Assembly: GCF_003590145.2 (NCBI RefSeq)
Contig: NZ_CP060436.1
Coordinates: 3,364,501 to 3,428,500 of the forward strand
DNA: 64,000 nucleotides
DNA from: Pseudooceanicola algae
GTDB lineage: Bacteria > Pseudomonadota > Alphaproteobacteria > Rhodobacterales > Rhodobacteraceae
Direction: 5' to 3'
The notes under the pieces were generated by a model. It worked only from the letters and a program-made list of their open reading frames with translations, did no database searches and was not told where the DNA came from. The position numbers and the translations under genes were made by a program. This document shows positions 26,481-35,856 of this stretch, one piece after another. Every line of letters starts with the position of its first letter. Position 1 is the first letter of the stretch.

Positions 26481-28049
26481 TCAGGCGCGGACCATTCGGG
26501 CGCGCGGATTGCCGACCTTGACCGAAACTTCGGCATTCAGCGAATTGGCCAGCGACCGGAAGCGGGATTCGGCGACCTCGCCGAACAGCGGCCCGGCGGC
26601 GCTGGTCAGTTCCAGTTCCAGAACCTTCTTCTTGGGGAACCAGCGCATCAGCCCGATTTCCGTATCGCGCTCGGGCCAGAGCATTGCACCGAAACGCATC
26701 GCCTTGCCGAGGATCTCGGCCTGTAGCTGTTCCTCTTCCGTCAGCAGACCGTAAAGGTTCTCGAACTGGGTGCCGTTGCGGTTGTTCTTGTAGCGATGCA
26801 GCAGCGCCAGACCGAGGAAGACCCGCTCGGAATGCTTCAGCCCGCCAAGGTTGGCGCGGGTGGAATTGTCGAAACAGACCTCGGCGCGGTAATCGGGATG
26901 GGCGCGCCAGGTCACGTCGTGCAGCAGGCAGGCGGCCAGCACCAGGCGCTTGCGCTCGGGGCGGGCGGATTTGAAGATCGGCTCGATGAACCGGTAGAGG
27001 CTGCGTCCGAAACCCGGCAGCCGCGCGTCCTTCTGTTCCGCGAAACGGCAGGCCTCGATCAGTGGATCGCGGTCGCGCAGCTTTTGCGGCATCTGTTCGT
27101 AAAGCAGCCCCTCGCGGATGCCGTAGGAGGACAGCGCGATGTCATGCGGCTTGAACTGGCGTACGACCTCCAGCAGCACTTCGGAGGCCAGCGGCACCAG
27201 CCCCATCCGGGTCGAGGACAGCGAGCATTTCTTGCGCAGCTGGTCGAGGTCCTGATCGGCGATGTAATCCACCGTGGCGCGCACCGACTTGGCCGTCATG
27301 CGGTATTCATGCAGCACGTGCAGCGGGTAGTTGCGCCGCGCCATATCGATCCGTGCGATGGCCCGCCAGGACCCGCCGACCAGGAACAGCCGGTTGCGGT
27401 CCAGTTCGATCTTGTCGGCCAGCTTGGCGACTTCTTCCCGGATATAGGCCTTGCGTGCCTTCTTGGACCCCTTCAGATCGGTCAGCTTCAGCGGCCCCAG
27501 TTGCGATGTCTCGCGTTCAAGGATCTCGCCGTGCTGGATGCGGGCGAGTTCCATGGAGGACCCGCCGATGTCGCAGATCAGCCCATAGGCGCCGGGCCAG
27601 CCAAGCAACACGCCCTGAGCGGACAGCCGGGCCTCTTCGCGCCCGTCGATGACATAGATGTTCAGGCCGGTCAGCCCGGCGACCTCGGCGATGAAATCGG
27701 GGCCGTCCTCGGCTTCGCGGACGGCGGCGGTGGCGACGGCGGACAGGGGCGCGGCGCCCATGCCCTCGGCCAGAAGCTGGAACCGCCGGATCGCGGCCAG
27801 CGCGCGGCGGCGGCCCTCGGGGTTCAGGCGCCCGGTTTCGGCCATGCCGGCACCGAGGCCGCACATGATCTTCTCATTGTAGAAATAGGCCGGGCTGCGC
27901 GCCGCGCCGTCGAAGACGACGAGGCGGACCGAATTCGACCCCACGTCGACCACGCCGACCCGGCTGAGCGCCCGCGCCTCGGCATCGTTGAACAAGGGGC
28001 GCCCGAAGGGGCCCCAGTCGCCAGGCGTCTTTAGGTCTTCACCATCCAT
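26481..28049 (-). CDS. ppx: Exopolyphosphatase (Ppx/GppA family)
   Basis: A 522-residue member of the ASKHA phosphatase fold that releases phosphate from polyphosphate chains or cleaves pppGpp. The N-terminal VGVVDVGSNSVRLVVFDG is the first phosphate loop, ICDIGGSSMELARIQ near residue 140 the second, and LFLVGGSWRAIARIDM follows. The C-terminal HD-like part has CLLHDVTWRAHPDYR. I chose ATG 28049 (AGGAA upstream); the frame extends to 28106 with no better start. It follows ppk by 53 bases on the same strand, making a polyphosphate synthesis/degradation pair. Confidence 0.93.
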   Translation of the reverse strand: MDGEDLKTPGDWGPFGRPLFNDAEARALSRVGVVDVGSNSVRLVVFDGAARSPAYFYNEKIMCGLGAGMAETGRLNPEGRRRALAAIRRFQLLAEGMGAAPLSAVATAAVREAEDGPDFIAEVAGLTGLNIYVIDGREEARLSAQGVLLGWPGAYGLICDIGGSSMELARIQHGEILERETSQLGPLKLTDLKGSKKARKAYIREEVAKLADKIELDRNRLFLVGGSWRAIARIDMARRNYPLHVLHEYRMTAKSVRATVDYIADQDLDQLRKKCSLSSTRMGLVPLASEVLLEVVRQFKPHDIALSSYGIREGLLYEQMPQKLRDRDPLIEACRFAEQKDARLPGFGRSLYRFIEPIFKSARPERKRLVLAACLLHDVTWRAHPDYRAEVCFDNSTRANLGGLKHSERVFLGLALLHRYKNNRNGTQFENLYGLLTEEEQLQAEILGKAMRFGAMLWPERDTEIGLMRWFPKKKVLELELTSAAGPLFGEVAESRFRSLANSLNAEVSVKVGNPRARMVRA

Positions 28050-28102
28050 ATTCGGCGGTTCCTGCACTGCTGTGTGTTTATGATGCGGCTTTCGGGCCGG
28101 GG

Positions 28103-30286
28103 TCAACCGGCCTGCATCTCACGGGTCAGTTTCGGCACATCTGCGGCACCGGCGCTGCCCCGCCCCGACAGAGACGGGTTTTCCATGAAGAAACGATGGC
28201 AATTAAAGGCGTTCTGGCCATCTTCGAGCGTGATGCCGCGACGGAAACTGCCATCCGGCTGCATGACCCAGCTTTGCGCCTCGTCGCGCAGGTTGGCGGC
28301 CATGATCTGGCTGACGATCTGGTCCTTGACGGTCGGCGTCGTGCATTCGACCAGCGTCTCGACCCGGCGGTTCAGGTTGCGCCCCATCCAGTCGGCCGAG
28401 GAAAAGAACACCCGCGCCCCGTCAGAGGGCAGGCCGTGGCCGTTGCCGTAGCAGACGATGCGCGAATGTTCGAGGAACCGCCCGACGATGCTTTTGACCC
28501 GGATATTGGGTGACAGGCCGGCGATGCCCGGTTGCAGCCCGCAAATGCCCCGGATCACCAGGTCGATCTTCACCCCGGCCTGTCCGGCACGGTAGAGCGC
28601 GTCGATCATGTCGCTTTCGATCAGCGAATTCATCTTGGCCCAGATCTGTGCGGGGCGGCCCGCGCGGGCATGATCGGCCTCGGCGTCGATCATGCGGATC
28701 ATGTCCTTCTTCATGCTCAACGGCGAGATTGAAAGGTTCTCGAGCATCTCCGGCTGGGCATAGCCCGACAGGTAATTGAAGACCCGCGTCGCATCGCGTC
28801 CCAGCCCCGCGTCGCAGGTAAAGAAGCTGAGGTCGGTATAGATCCGCGCCGTGATCGGGTGATAGTTGCCGGTGCCGAAGTGGGAATAGGTGACCAGCTC
28901 GCCCTTTTCGCGCCGCACGACAGAGCTGATCTTGGCGTGGGTCTTCCAGTCGACGAACCCATAGACCACATGCGCGCCCGACCGTTCCAGACGGCGGGAT
29001 TGCTGGATATTGGCGGCTTCGTCGAAGCGCGCCTTCAACTCGACCAGCGCGGTGACGGATTTGCCTTCTTCGGCGGCTTCGCACAGCGCCTCGACGATGG
29101 GGCTGTTCTTGGAGGTCCGGTAGAGCGTCTGCTTGATCGCCACCACGTCGGGATCGCGGGCGGCTTGTTGCAGGAAGCGGACCACCATGTCGAAGGTCTC
29201 GTAGGGGTGATGCAGCAGCATGTCCTTCTGACGGATCGCGGCGAACATGTCGCCGTCGTGATCCTGCACCCGTTCGGGCACCCGCGGCGTGAAGCGCGGC
29301 CAAAGCAGGTCGGGCCGGTTGTCCAGCACCAGTTCGGACAGGGCCGAGATGCCGATCAGCCCGTCGACCTCGATCACGTCGTCGCCGCTGACCCGGAGGG
29401 CCCGCTTGATCACCGCTTTCAGGTTGTCCGGCGCGCCAGAGGAAATCTTAAGCCGCACGACTTCGCCGCGCCGGCGCCGTTTCAGCGCGGTCTCGAATTC
29501 GCGCACCAGGTCCTCGGCTTCTTCCTCGACCTCCAGATCGCTGTCGCGCAGCACCCGGAAGGTGCAGGCGCCCGTCGCGCGATAGCCGGGGAACAGCCGT
29601 TCCAGGTGGACCAGAACCAGTTCCTCGAGCGGCAGGAAGCGCTGGCTGCCGTCCTTGGTCGGCAGGCCGACGAAGCGGTCGATCTGATGCGGGATCGGCA
29701 GCAGCGCCTGCAGCGCCCGGCGGTCGCGTTTGCGTTCCAGTTGCAGCGCCAGCGAAAAGCCGAGGTTCGGGATGAAGGGAAAGGGATGCGCCGGGTCGAT
29801 GGCCAGCGGCGACAGTACGGGAAAGACCCGTGTCAGGAAGATGTCCCCGAGGTAGTCGAGATCGTCATCGCAAAGATCTTCGCGCGTCAGGATGGAAATC
29901 CCGGCCTCGGTCATCAGCTTGCGCAGGGTGCCCAGGACGAACTGCTGGTGCTGCATCAGCTTGCGGGCGTTGGCATTGATCCGCACCAGTTGTTCCACCG
30001 GCGTCAGCCCGTCGTCCGAGGCATTGGTGCTGCCGGCTTTGGCCAGTTCGCGCAGCCCGGCGACGCGGACGGTATAGAATTCGTCCAGGTTGGTGGCGCT
30101 GATCGACAGGAAACGCAGCCGTTCCAGAAGCGGGACGGCGGGGTTTTCCGCCTCTTCCAGAACCCGCCAGTTGAAGCCGAGCCAGCTCATTTCACGGTTG
30201 AAGAACCGCGAGGGGCCGTCCCGGTCGATCTCCGGCATGGTGACCGGAGGTGGTACTGGGGTGTTTAGAAAATCTGCTTCTGTCAT
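28103..30286 (-). CDS. ppk: Polyphosphate kinase 1
   Basis: A 727-residue enzyme that builds polyphosphate from ATP. The N domain starts [37 protein letters not shown], the head domain follows, and the C domains hold the catalytic His of the phospholipase-D-like fold in [20 protein letters not shown] near residue 470 and a second His in [20 protein letters not shown] downstream. Length is close to the bacterial norm. It lies between hda and ppx on the minus strand. PPK1 in these bacteria is tied to phosphate stress and energy storage; no Pho box was identified. Confidence 0.95.
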   Translation of the reverse strand: MTEADFLNTPVPPPVTMPEIDRDGPSRFFNREMSWLGFNWRVLEEAENPAVPLLERLRFLSISATNLDEFYTVRVAGLRELAKAGSTNASDDGLTPVEQLVRINANARKLMQHQQFVLGTLRKLMTEAGISILTREDLCDDDLDYLGDIFLTRVFPVLSPLAIDPAHPFPFIPNLGFSLALQLERKRDRRALQALLPIPHQIDRFVGLPTKDGSQRFLPLEELVLVHLERLFPGYRATGACTFRVLRDSDLEVEEEAEDLVREFETALKRRRRGEVVRLKISSGAPDNLKAVIKRALRVSGDDVIEVDGLIGISALSELVLDNRPDLLWPRFTPRVPERVQDHDGDMFAAIRQKDMLLHHPYETFDMVVRFLQQAARDPDVVAIKQTLYRTSKNSPIVEALCEAAEEGKSVTALVELKARFDEAANIQQSRRLERSGAHVVYGFVDWKTHAKISSVVRREKGELVTYSHFGTGNYHPITARIYTDLSFFTCDAGLGRDATRVFNYLSGYAQPEMLENLSISPLSMKKDMIRMIDAEADHARAGRPAQIWAKMNSLIESDMIDALYRAGQAGVKIDLVIRGICGLQPGIAGLSPNIRVKSIVGRFLEHSRIVCYGNGHGLPSDGARVFFSSADWMGRNLNRRVETLVECTTPTVKDQIVSQIMAANLRDEAQSWVMQPDGSFRRGITLEDGQNAFNCHRFFMENPSLSGRGSAGAADVPKLTREMQAG

Positions 30287-30330
30287 GGCTCATTACTGGG
30301 ATCTGGGGTCCGATGTGGACCCGGAAAAGG

Positions 30331-31029
30331 TTACGGTTCTGCGGCGTTGCCGTCCAATTGCCTGAGCACGCGCGCCGCCATTGCCCGGGTGACCGGGCGC
30401 TGATCGGCCAGCGATTGTGCGTCCAGCGCGGCCGCAACACGGCGCGCCATGCGAAAGGACCGCTCAACCCGCAGTAGCAGGTAGGGGATCACATCGGGAC
30501 TGGGCATGATCTGGCGTTCGCTGAAGAACTTGATGAAAAGGGCTGATAGCAAGGCATCGTCGGGGGCCGCAAGGCGTATTGCGGGGGTGGCCTGCATGCG
30601 GCTGGCAAGATCGGGTAAGGCGATCTCCCACAGGGCCGGGGCGCTGCGTCCGGTGATCAGCAGGCTATGACCTTCGGCCAACACCAGGTTGTGCAGGTGG
30701 AACAGCGATTCTTCTGCGGCGCGATTACCGGCGATGGCGGGAACATCCTCGATCGCGACCGGACCATGGGACAGGGAGGGGATGTCGCTGGCCGGCAAGG
30801 CGGTGGCGGGCAGGATGATGGCACCGCTGCTTTCGGCCCAGATGCGCGTCAGGTGGGTCTTGCCCGCCCCCTCCGGCCCCCAGAGCGCGACCTTGGAGGC
30901 CGCCCAGCCGTCGGGCCAGCTTTCCAGCATGGCGAAGGCGACCTGATTGCCGGAGCCGAGAATGAAATCTTCACGGCCCATTGCCTCGGTCGCGGGCAGC
31001 AGGGGCAGGCTTGGCTGGTCGGACGGCAT
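30331..31029 (-). CDS. hda: DnaA-related regulator of replication initiation (Hda)
   Basis: A 232-residue protein with the AAA+ core of DnaA but no DNA-binding domain IV. The P-loop is ALWGPEGAGKTHL near residue 50, and VAIEDVPAI the Walker B-like region. SRMQATPAIRLAAPDDALLSALFIKFFSERQI and LLLRVERSFRMARRVAAAL are the sensor and lid segments. Hda proteins stimulate ATP hydrolysis by DnaA at the sliding clamp. The ATG at 31029 lies within 6 bases of the end of the preceding membrane-protein gene, so the two are coupled. The start lacks a strong ribosome-binding site. Confidence 0.88.
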   Translation of the reverse strand: MPSDQPSLPLLPATEAMGREDFILGSGNQVAFAMLESWPDGWAASKVALWGPEGAGKTHLTRIWAESSGAIILPATALPASDIPSLSHGPVAIEDVPAIAGNRAAEESLFHLHNLVLAEGHSLLITGRSAPALWEIALPDLASRMQATPAIRLAAPDDALLSALFIKFFSERQIMPSPDVIPYLLLRVERSFRMARRVAAALDAQSLADQRPVTRAMAARVLRQLDGNAAEP

Positions 31030-31033
31030 GGGA

Positions 31034-32134
31034 CTAGTCGGCAATCCGCGAGGCGGAATCGTCTGTCGGGACGGTGGTAGGCGTCTCGTGACCACGATAA
31101 AGCGTGCTGTCCTTGTAGCGCCGGATCAGGAACCGGGCGATCACGCCGATCGCGGCGGCCAGCGGCACGGCGGCCAACATGCCGACGAAGCCGAAGAGCG
31201 ACCCGAAGGCCGAAAGCGCGAAGATCAGCCAGACCGGGTGCAGCCCGACCGAACTGCCGACCAGGCGCGGCGTCAGGAAGTTGCCCTCGACCATCTGGCC
31301 GACGGCGAAGATGCCCGCGACCAGGCCGATCATCACCCAGTCGCCCCAGAACTGGAACAGCGCCAGCCCGATGGCCATGGCCCCGCCGACCAGCGAGCCG
31401 ACGTAGGGAATGAAGGTGATCAGCCCGGCAAAGGCCCCGATTACCAGCCCGAATTGCAGCCCCACCAGCATCAATGCCACGGCGTAGAAACTGCCCAGGA
31501 TCAGGCAGACCGAGCCCATGCCGCGCAGGAACCCCGCCAGGGTCTTGTCGATATCCCGCGCCAACTGGCGGATCACAGGGGCATGTTCGCGCGGCAGCAG
31601 GCTGTCGACATTGGCGACCATGCGGTCCCAGTCGTAAAGCAGGTAGAAGGCCACCACCGGCACGATGACGAAAAGCACCACCAAGTTCAGCATCGAGCCC
31701 ACGGAGACAAGCGCCGAATTCAGCAACTCTCCCCCCTTGGATTGCAGGGTTTCGCCGACCGAGGCGAGGGTCGAGCGCAGCACCGATTCCTCGTTCAGCA
31801 ATTCGGGGAAATGCTGGGTCAGGAAGGCCTGAAACTTGTCAATCAGCTCGGGCGCTGTCTGGAACAGCTGGATCGTCTGGTTGATCAGCGTCGGGATCAC
31901 CAGCAGCGCCAGCACGACGAAGATCATGACCGCGCAAAGCGTGATCAGCGTCGTGGCCAGCGCGCGCGAGGCACCCCAGGCTTCGATCCGGTCGGCAATG
32001 GGGTCGAGGAAATAGGCGATCGCGGCGCCCAGCAGGAAGGGCATGATGACATCGCCCATCCACCAAAGCGCAAAGATGAACACCGCAGCCGCGATGCCCC
32101 AGTATTTCAGTTGCTGGCGGACGGGCAGGGTCAG
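31034..32134 (-). CDS. AI-2E/PerM-family transporter, probable CTG start
   Basis: A membrane protein of the AI-2E/PerM family with eight predicted helices; family members export quorum signals, ions or other small molecules. Conserved pieces are FLLGAAIAYFLDPIADRIE, then FYLLYDWDRMV, LILGSFYAVALMLVGLQFGLVIG and LITFIPYVGSLVGG. The nearest standard start, GTG at 32083, would cut into the first helix and has no ribosome-binding site. A CTG at 32134 has AAGAGGAG eight bases upstream and restores TLPVRQQLKYWGIAAAVF before it. No ATG, GTG or TTG lies between these points and an in-frame stop. I therefore favour CTG; GTG remains possible. It is divergent from proS. Confidence 0.85.
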   Translation of the reverse strand: MTLPVRQQLKYWGIAAAVFIFALWWMGDVIMPFLLGAAIAYFLDPIADRIEAWGASRALATTLITLCAVMIFVVLALLVIPTLINQTIQLFQTAPELIDKFQAFLTQHFPELLNEESVLRSTLASVGETLQSKGGELLNSALVSVGSMLNLVVLFVIVPVVAFYLLYDWDRMVANVDSLLPREHAPVIRQLARDIDKTLAGFLRGMGSVCLILGSFYAVALMLVGLQFGLVIGAFAGLITFIPYVGSLVGGAMAIGLALFQFWGDWVMIGLVAGIFAVGQMVEGNFLTPRLVGSSVGLHPVWLIFALSAFGSLFGFVGMLAAVPLAAAIGVIARFLIRRYKDSTLYRGHETPTTVPTDDSASRIAD

Positions 32135-32279
32135 GGCGTGATCTCCTCTTTTCCTCTATCTCACCTTGTCAGGCGCGGAATTCAAGCGTTAAGCAGGGGA
32201 TCCGGGGGCAATAGCCATTGCCCGCGTGTTTCGCCTCTAATAAACCAAGCGGCGAGTTGATTGAGAGGCCAAAAGCCAG

Positions 32280-33617
32280 ATGCGTCTGTCCCGCTATTTT
32301 CTGCCCGTCCTGAAGGAAACCCCTGCCGAGGCGCAGATCGCCAGCCACCGGCTGATGCTGCGCGCCGGGATGATCAAGCAGGCCAGCGCCGGGATCTATT
32401 CCTGGCTGCCGCTTGGCTACAAGATCCTGAAGAAGATCGAGACCATCGTGCACGAGGAACAGGTCCGCGCCGGCCATATCCCGATGCTGATGCCGACGCT
32501 GCAAAGCGCTGACCTGTGGAAGGAAAGCGGCCGCTATGACGCCTACGGTCCCGAGATGCTGCGCATCCGTGACCGGCAGGACCGCGACATGCTTTACGGG
32601 CCCACGAACGAGGAGATGATCACCGACATCTTCCGCAGCTACGTGCGTTCCTACAAGGATCTGCCGCTGACGCTGTATCATATTCAGTGGAAGTTCCGGG
32701 ACGAGATCCGCCCCCGCTTCGGCGTCATGCGCGGCCGCGAGTTCCTGATGAAGGACGGCTACAACTTCGACCTGACCAAGGAAGACGCGCTGCACGCCTA
32801 CAACCGCCACCTTGTCAGCTACCTGCGCAGCTATGAACGCATGGGCCTTCAGGCGATCCCGATGCGCGCCGACAGCGGCCCGATCGGCGGCGACGACACC
32901 CATGAATTCCTCGTGCTGGCGGAAACCGGCGAAAGCGAGGTCTTCTATGACGCCGAGATCACCGATCTGAAGTTCGGCGACCGCGAGATCGACTACGATT
33001 CGGTCGAGCAGTGCCAGGGCGTGCTGGAGGAATTCACCAGCCGCTATGCCCGCACCGACGAAACCCACGACGAAGCCGTCTGGGCCGATGTCCCCGAAGA
33101 CCGCCGCCGCGTGGCGCGTGGCATTGAGGTGGGGCAGATCTTCTACTTCGGCACCAAGTACTCCGAGGCGATGAACGCCGTGGTGCAGGGGCCGGACGGC
33201 AAGCAGGCGCCGGTCCACATGGGCAGCCACGGCATCGGCGTCAGCCGCCTGCTGGGCGCGATCATCGAAGCCAACCACGACGACAAGGGCATCATCTGGC
33301 CCGAGGGCGTCACGCCGTTCCACGTCGGGATCGTCAACATCAAGTCCGGCGATGCCGAGGCCGACGCGGCCTGCGAGGACCTTTACAAGAGCTTCGTCAA
33401 GCTGGGCCTGGAGCCGCTTTACGACGACCGCAACGAACGCGCGGGCGGCAAGTTCGCGACCATGGACCTGATCGGCCTGCCCTGGCGGGTCACCGTCGGG
33501 CCGCGCGGCCTGAAGAACGGCGTGGTCGAACTGACCTCGCGCCGCACCGGCGAAAGCGAGGAACTGCCCCCCGAAGAGGCCGTCGCGAAGATCGCGGCGA
33601 TCTACGCGGGGGTCTGA
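32280..33617 (+). CDS. proS: Prolyl-tRNA synthetase, short (type 2/3) form
   Basis: A 445-residue class II synthetase that charges tRNA-Pro. Motif 1 lies in [30 protein letters not shown], motif 2 in [25 protein letters not shown] and motif 3 in [15 protein letters not shown]. The C-terminal anticodon-binding domain ends at residue 445, without the ~180-residue editing insertion of the long bacterial form, as is normal in alphaproteobacteria. A GAGAGGCC site precedes the ATG. A hairpin terminator follows. Confidence 0.97.
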   Translation: MRLSRYFLPVLKETPAEAQIASHRLMLRAGMIKQASAGIYSWLPLGYKILKKIETIVHEEQVRAGHIPMLMPTLQSADLWKESGRYDAYGPEMLRIRDRQDRDMLYGPTNEEMITDIFRSYVRSYKDLPLTLYHIQWKFRDEIRPRFGVMRGREFLMKDGYNFDLTKEDALHAYNRHLVSYLRSYERMGLQAIPMRADSGPIGGDDTHEFLVLAETGESEVFYDAEITDLKFGDREIDYDSVEQCQGVLEEFTSRYARTDETHDEAVWADVPEDRRRVARGIEVGQIFYFGTKYSEAMNAVVQGPDGKQAPVHMGSHGIGVSRLLGAIIEANHDDKGIIWPEGVTPFHVGIVNIKSGDAEADAACEDLYKSFVKLGLEPLYDDRNERAGGKFATMDLIGLPWRVTVGPRGLKNGVVELTSRRTGESEELPPEEAVAKIAAIYAGV

Positions 33618-33641
33618 TCCTGGCCATCGGGAATGGACGAA

Positions 33642-33667
33642 AAGGCGGGCCCCGTGGGGTCCGCCTT
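33642..33667. terminator. proS: Hairpin terminator between proS and the reductase gene
   Basis: AAGGCGGGCCCC (33642-33653) and GGGGTCCGCCTT (33656-33667) pair over 12 bases with one mismatch and a 2-base gap, followed by CTGCTT. It lies between convergent genes and can act on both. Confidence 0.7.
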
Positions 33668-33687
33668 CTGCTTGCTGGCGCCAGGCG

Positions 33688-34620
33688 TCAGTAGCCGCGC
33701 TCCCGATCGACCAGGTACAGGAAGGGCTGTCCGGCCTCACCGCGCTTGATGTTCTCGGCAATGACCTCGGCGGCGGTAATGGCCCGCGTGGCCGAGGCGA
33801 TATGCGGGCAGACCGTCACGCCCGGATGGGCCCAGAAGGGATGCTCCACCGGCAGCGGCTCTGCCCGGAAGACATCCAGCGTGGCGTGGGCGACCTGACC
33901 GCTGTCGAGCGCCGCGATCAGCGCCTCGTCGACGATAAGCGGGCCGCGGCCGGGGTTCAGGAGGACGGCGCCGTGCGGCAAAAGCGCCAGACGCTCGGCA
34001 TCCAGAAGGTCCTCGGTCTCGGCCGTCAGCGGCAGAAGCAGGATCAGGATCTGCGCCCCGGAAAGCGCCGTTTCCAGGCCATCGGCACCATGCAGGCAGG
34101 TGATGCCTTCGATGTCATGGGGGCTGCGGCTCCACCCGGTCACGGGGAATTCGAGGTCGGTGAGCGCCTTCGCGCAGGCAGTGCCCAACTCGCCAAGTCC
34201 AAGGATCGTGACAGGACGTTCGCGGGCCAGAGGCGGGACCCGGTGTTCCCAGGTGCCGTCCTGATGGTTCAGGAAGTAGTCGATATCCAGGTGATGGCGC
34301 AGGGCGTGCCCGGTAACCCATTCGATCATGCCGCGGGTCAGCCCGTGATCGACCATGCGGCACAGCGGCTGGGTCAGGGTGTCGTTGCCGACCACGCTTT
34401 CGACCCCGGCCCAGAGGTTCAGCACCGCCTTGCAGCGGGTGAAGGGCGTGAAATCCTGAATCTCGGAATTGGGCGCATAGACGATGTAATCGACCTCTTC
34501 AGGCGCAAAGTCCTTCCGCAGGTCGATATCGTCCAGCCCGGCTTTTGCGAAGGCGTCGCGCAGGGGGGATTCGTATTCTTTCCATTTCGGAGAGATGGCG
34601 GCGAAGAGGACGTTCGTCAT
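33688..34620 (-). CDS. Glyoxylate/hydroxypyruvate reductase-like 2-hydroxyacid dehydrogenase
   Basis: A 310-residue D-2-hydroxyacid dehydrogenase of the GhrA type. The NAD(P) Rossmann motif is VTILGLGELGTACAKAL near residue 135, and the catalytic Arg-Glu-His set is represented by NPGRGPLIVDEALIAAL, DVFRAEPLPVEHPFW and CPHIASAT. It should reduce glyoxylate or hydroxypyruvate. I chose the ATG at 34620 (GAAAGG upstream), giving the typical start MTNVLFAAISPKW. It is convergent with proS, separated by a shared terminator. Confidence 0.88.
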   Translation of the reverse strand: MTNVLFAAISPKWKEYESPLRDAFAKAGLDDIDLRKDFAPEEVDYIVYAPNSEIQDFTPFTRCKAVLNLWAGVESVVGNDTLTQPLCRMVDHGLTRGMIEWVTGHALRHHLDIDYFLNHQDGTWEHRVPPLARERPVTILGLGELGTACAKALTDLEFPVTGWSRSPHDIEGITCLHGADGLETALSGAQILILLLPLTAETEDLLDAERLALLPHGAVLLNPGRGPLIVDEALIAALDSGQVAHATLDVFRAEPLPVEHPFWAHPGVTVCPHIASATRAITAAEVIAENIKRGEAGQPFLYLVDRERGY

Positions 34621-34716
34621 GGGGACCTTTCGGGGCGGATGGAAACTGCCCGCAAGGTAACAGCGCAATTGGTGGGCACAACCTGGGCAGGGCCCGCGCG
34701 CGTCCTGAACGCAGCC

Positions 34717-35856
34717 TCAGCGCGGTTTATGGACATGCGCGCTTTGTACGAGGCCGAAGGCGAGCATCAGCACCAGCATCGCCGAGCCGCCATAGCTGAC
34801 CAGCGGCAGCGGTACACCGACAACCGGCGCGAGGCCCATGACCATCGACATGTTCACGGCAAAGAACAGGAAGAACGTCGTGGCTATCCCAAGGGTCAGC
34901 AGCGCGGCATAGCGGTTCTGGTTGTTCATCGCCGAGGACACGCAGAACAGGATGATCAGCGCATAGAGGATCAGCAGGCTGGTCCCCCCGATGAAGCCGA
35001 ATTCCTCGGCCAGGGTGGTAAAGATGAAATCGGTATGTTTCTCGGGGAGGAAGTTCAGGCGGGACTGGGTCCCCTGCATGTAGCCGCGTCCGGCCCAGCC
35101 CCCCGAGCCAAGCGCGATCTTGGACTGGGTGATGTGATAGCCCGCGCCAAGCGGGTCCTGCGAGGGGTCCAGAAACGTGTCGATGCGGCGGAACTGGTAA
35201 TCCTTGATCAGCTGCCAGTCGGTGCCCCGGCTTTCGAAGACCGTCCAGACAAGGCCGACGGCCGCGCCGATGACGGCGGCGAAATAGGCCCAGTGCACGC
35301 CAGCCAGGAACATCACCGCTCCGCCCCCGGTCAACAGCAGGATCGCGGTGCCGAGATCGGGCTGTTTCAGCACAAGGACGGTCGGCAGGATCACGATAAG
35401 CACCGGGATCGTCACCCAGACCGGATGCGACACTTTGCGCACGGGCAGCCAGTCGTAATAGGCGGCCAGGAACATCACCAGCGCGATCTTCATCAGTTCA
35501 GAGGGTTGCAGGCGCAGCGGCCCGATGTCGATCCAGCGTTGCGCACCCATGCCGACGGTGCCGAAGAATTCCACGAAGACCAGCAGCATCAGCGAGATGG
35601 CATAGGCCAGTACCGACATGTTGCGCCAGAACCAGATCGGCACCATGGCGATCACGAACATCATCACCATGCCGACGGCGAAACGCTTCATCTGCGGCTC
35701 GGCCCAGGTCGACAGGTTGCCCCCCGCCACCGAATACAGCATCAGGAACCCCGCCGAGGCGACCGCAGCGATCAGCAGCGCCAGGGGCCAGTTGAAATAA
35801 AACACCTTGCGCAGCCCCGACGGGACGCTCTTGACGGAATATTCCAGGTAGCTCAT
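34717..35856 (-). CDS. rodA: Rod-shape determining protein RodA (SEDS glycosyltransferase)
   Basis: A 379-residue SEDS membrane protein with about ten helices that polymerises lipid II into glycan strands in the elongasome. The conserved Asp region appears as LKQPDLGTAILLLTGG near residue 165, and HTDFIFTTLAEEFGFIGG near 275 is the periplasmic signature; GVPLPLVSYGGSAMLVLMLAFGLV closes the protein. Its ATG overlaps the mrdA stop by four bases, so it is translated in step with its PBP2 partner. It is the last gene of the mreBCD-mrdA-rodA block. Confidence 0.95.
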   Translation of the reverse strand: MSYLEYSVKSVPSGLRKVFYFNWPLALLIAAVASAGFLMLYSVAGGNLSTWAEPQMKRFAVGMVMMFVIAMVPIWFWRNMSVLAYAISLMLLVFVEFFGTVGMGAQRWIDIGPLRLQPSELMKIALVMFLAAYYDWLPVRKVSHPVWVTIPVLIVILPTVLVLKQPDLGTAILLLTGGGAVMFLAGVHWAYFAAVIGAAVGLVWTVFESRGTDWQLIKDYQFRRIDTFLDPSQDPLGAGYHITQSKIALGSGGWAGRGYMQGTQSRLNFLPEKHTDFIFTTLAEEFGFIGGTSLLILYALIILFCVSSAMNNQNRYAALLTLGIATTFFLFFAVNMSMVMGLAPVVGVPLPLVSYGGSAMLVLMLAFGLVQSAHVHKPR

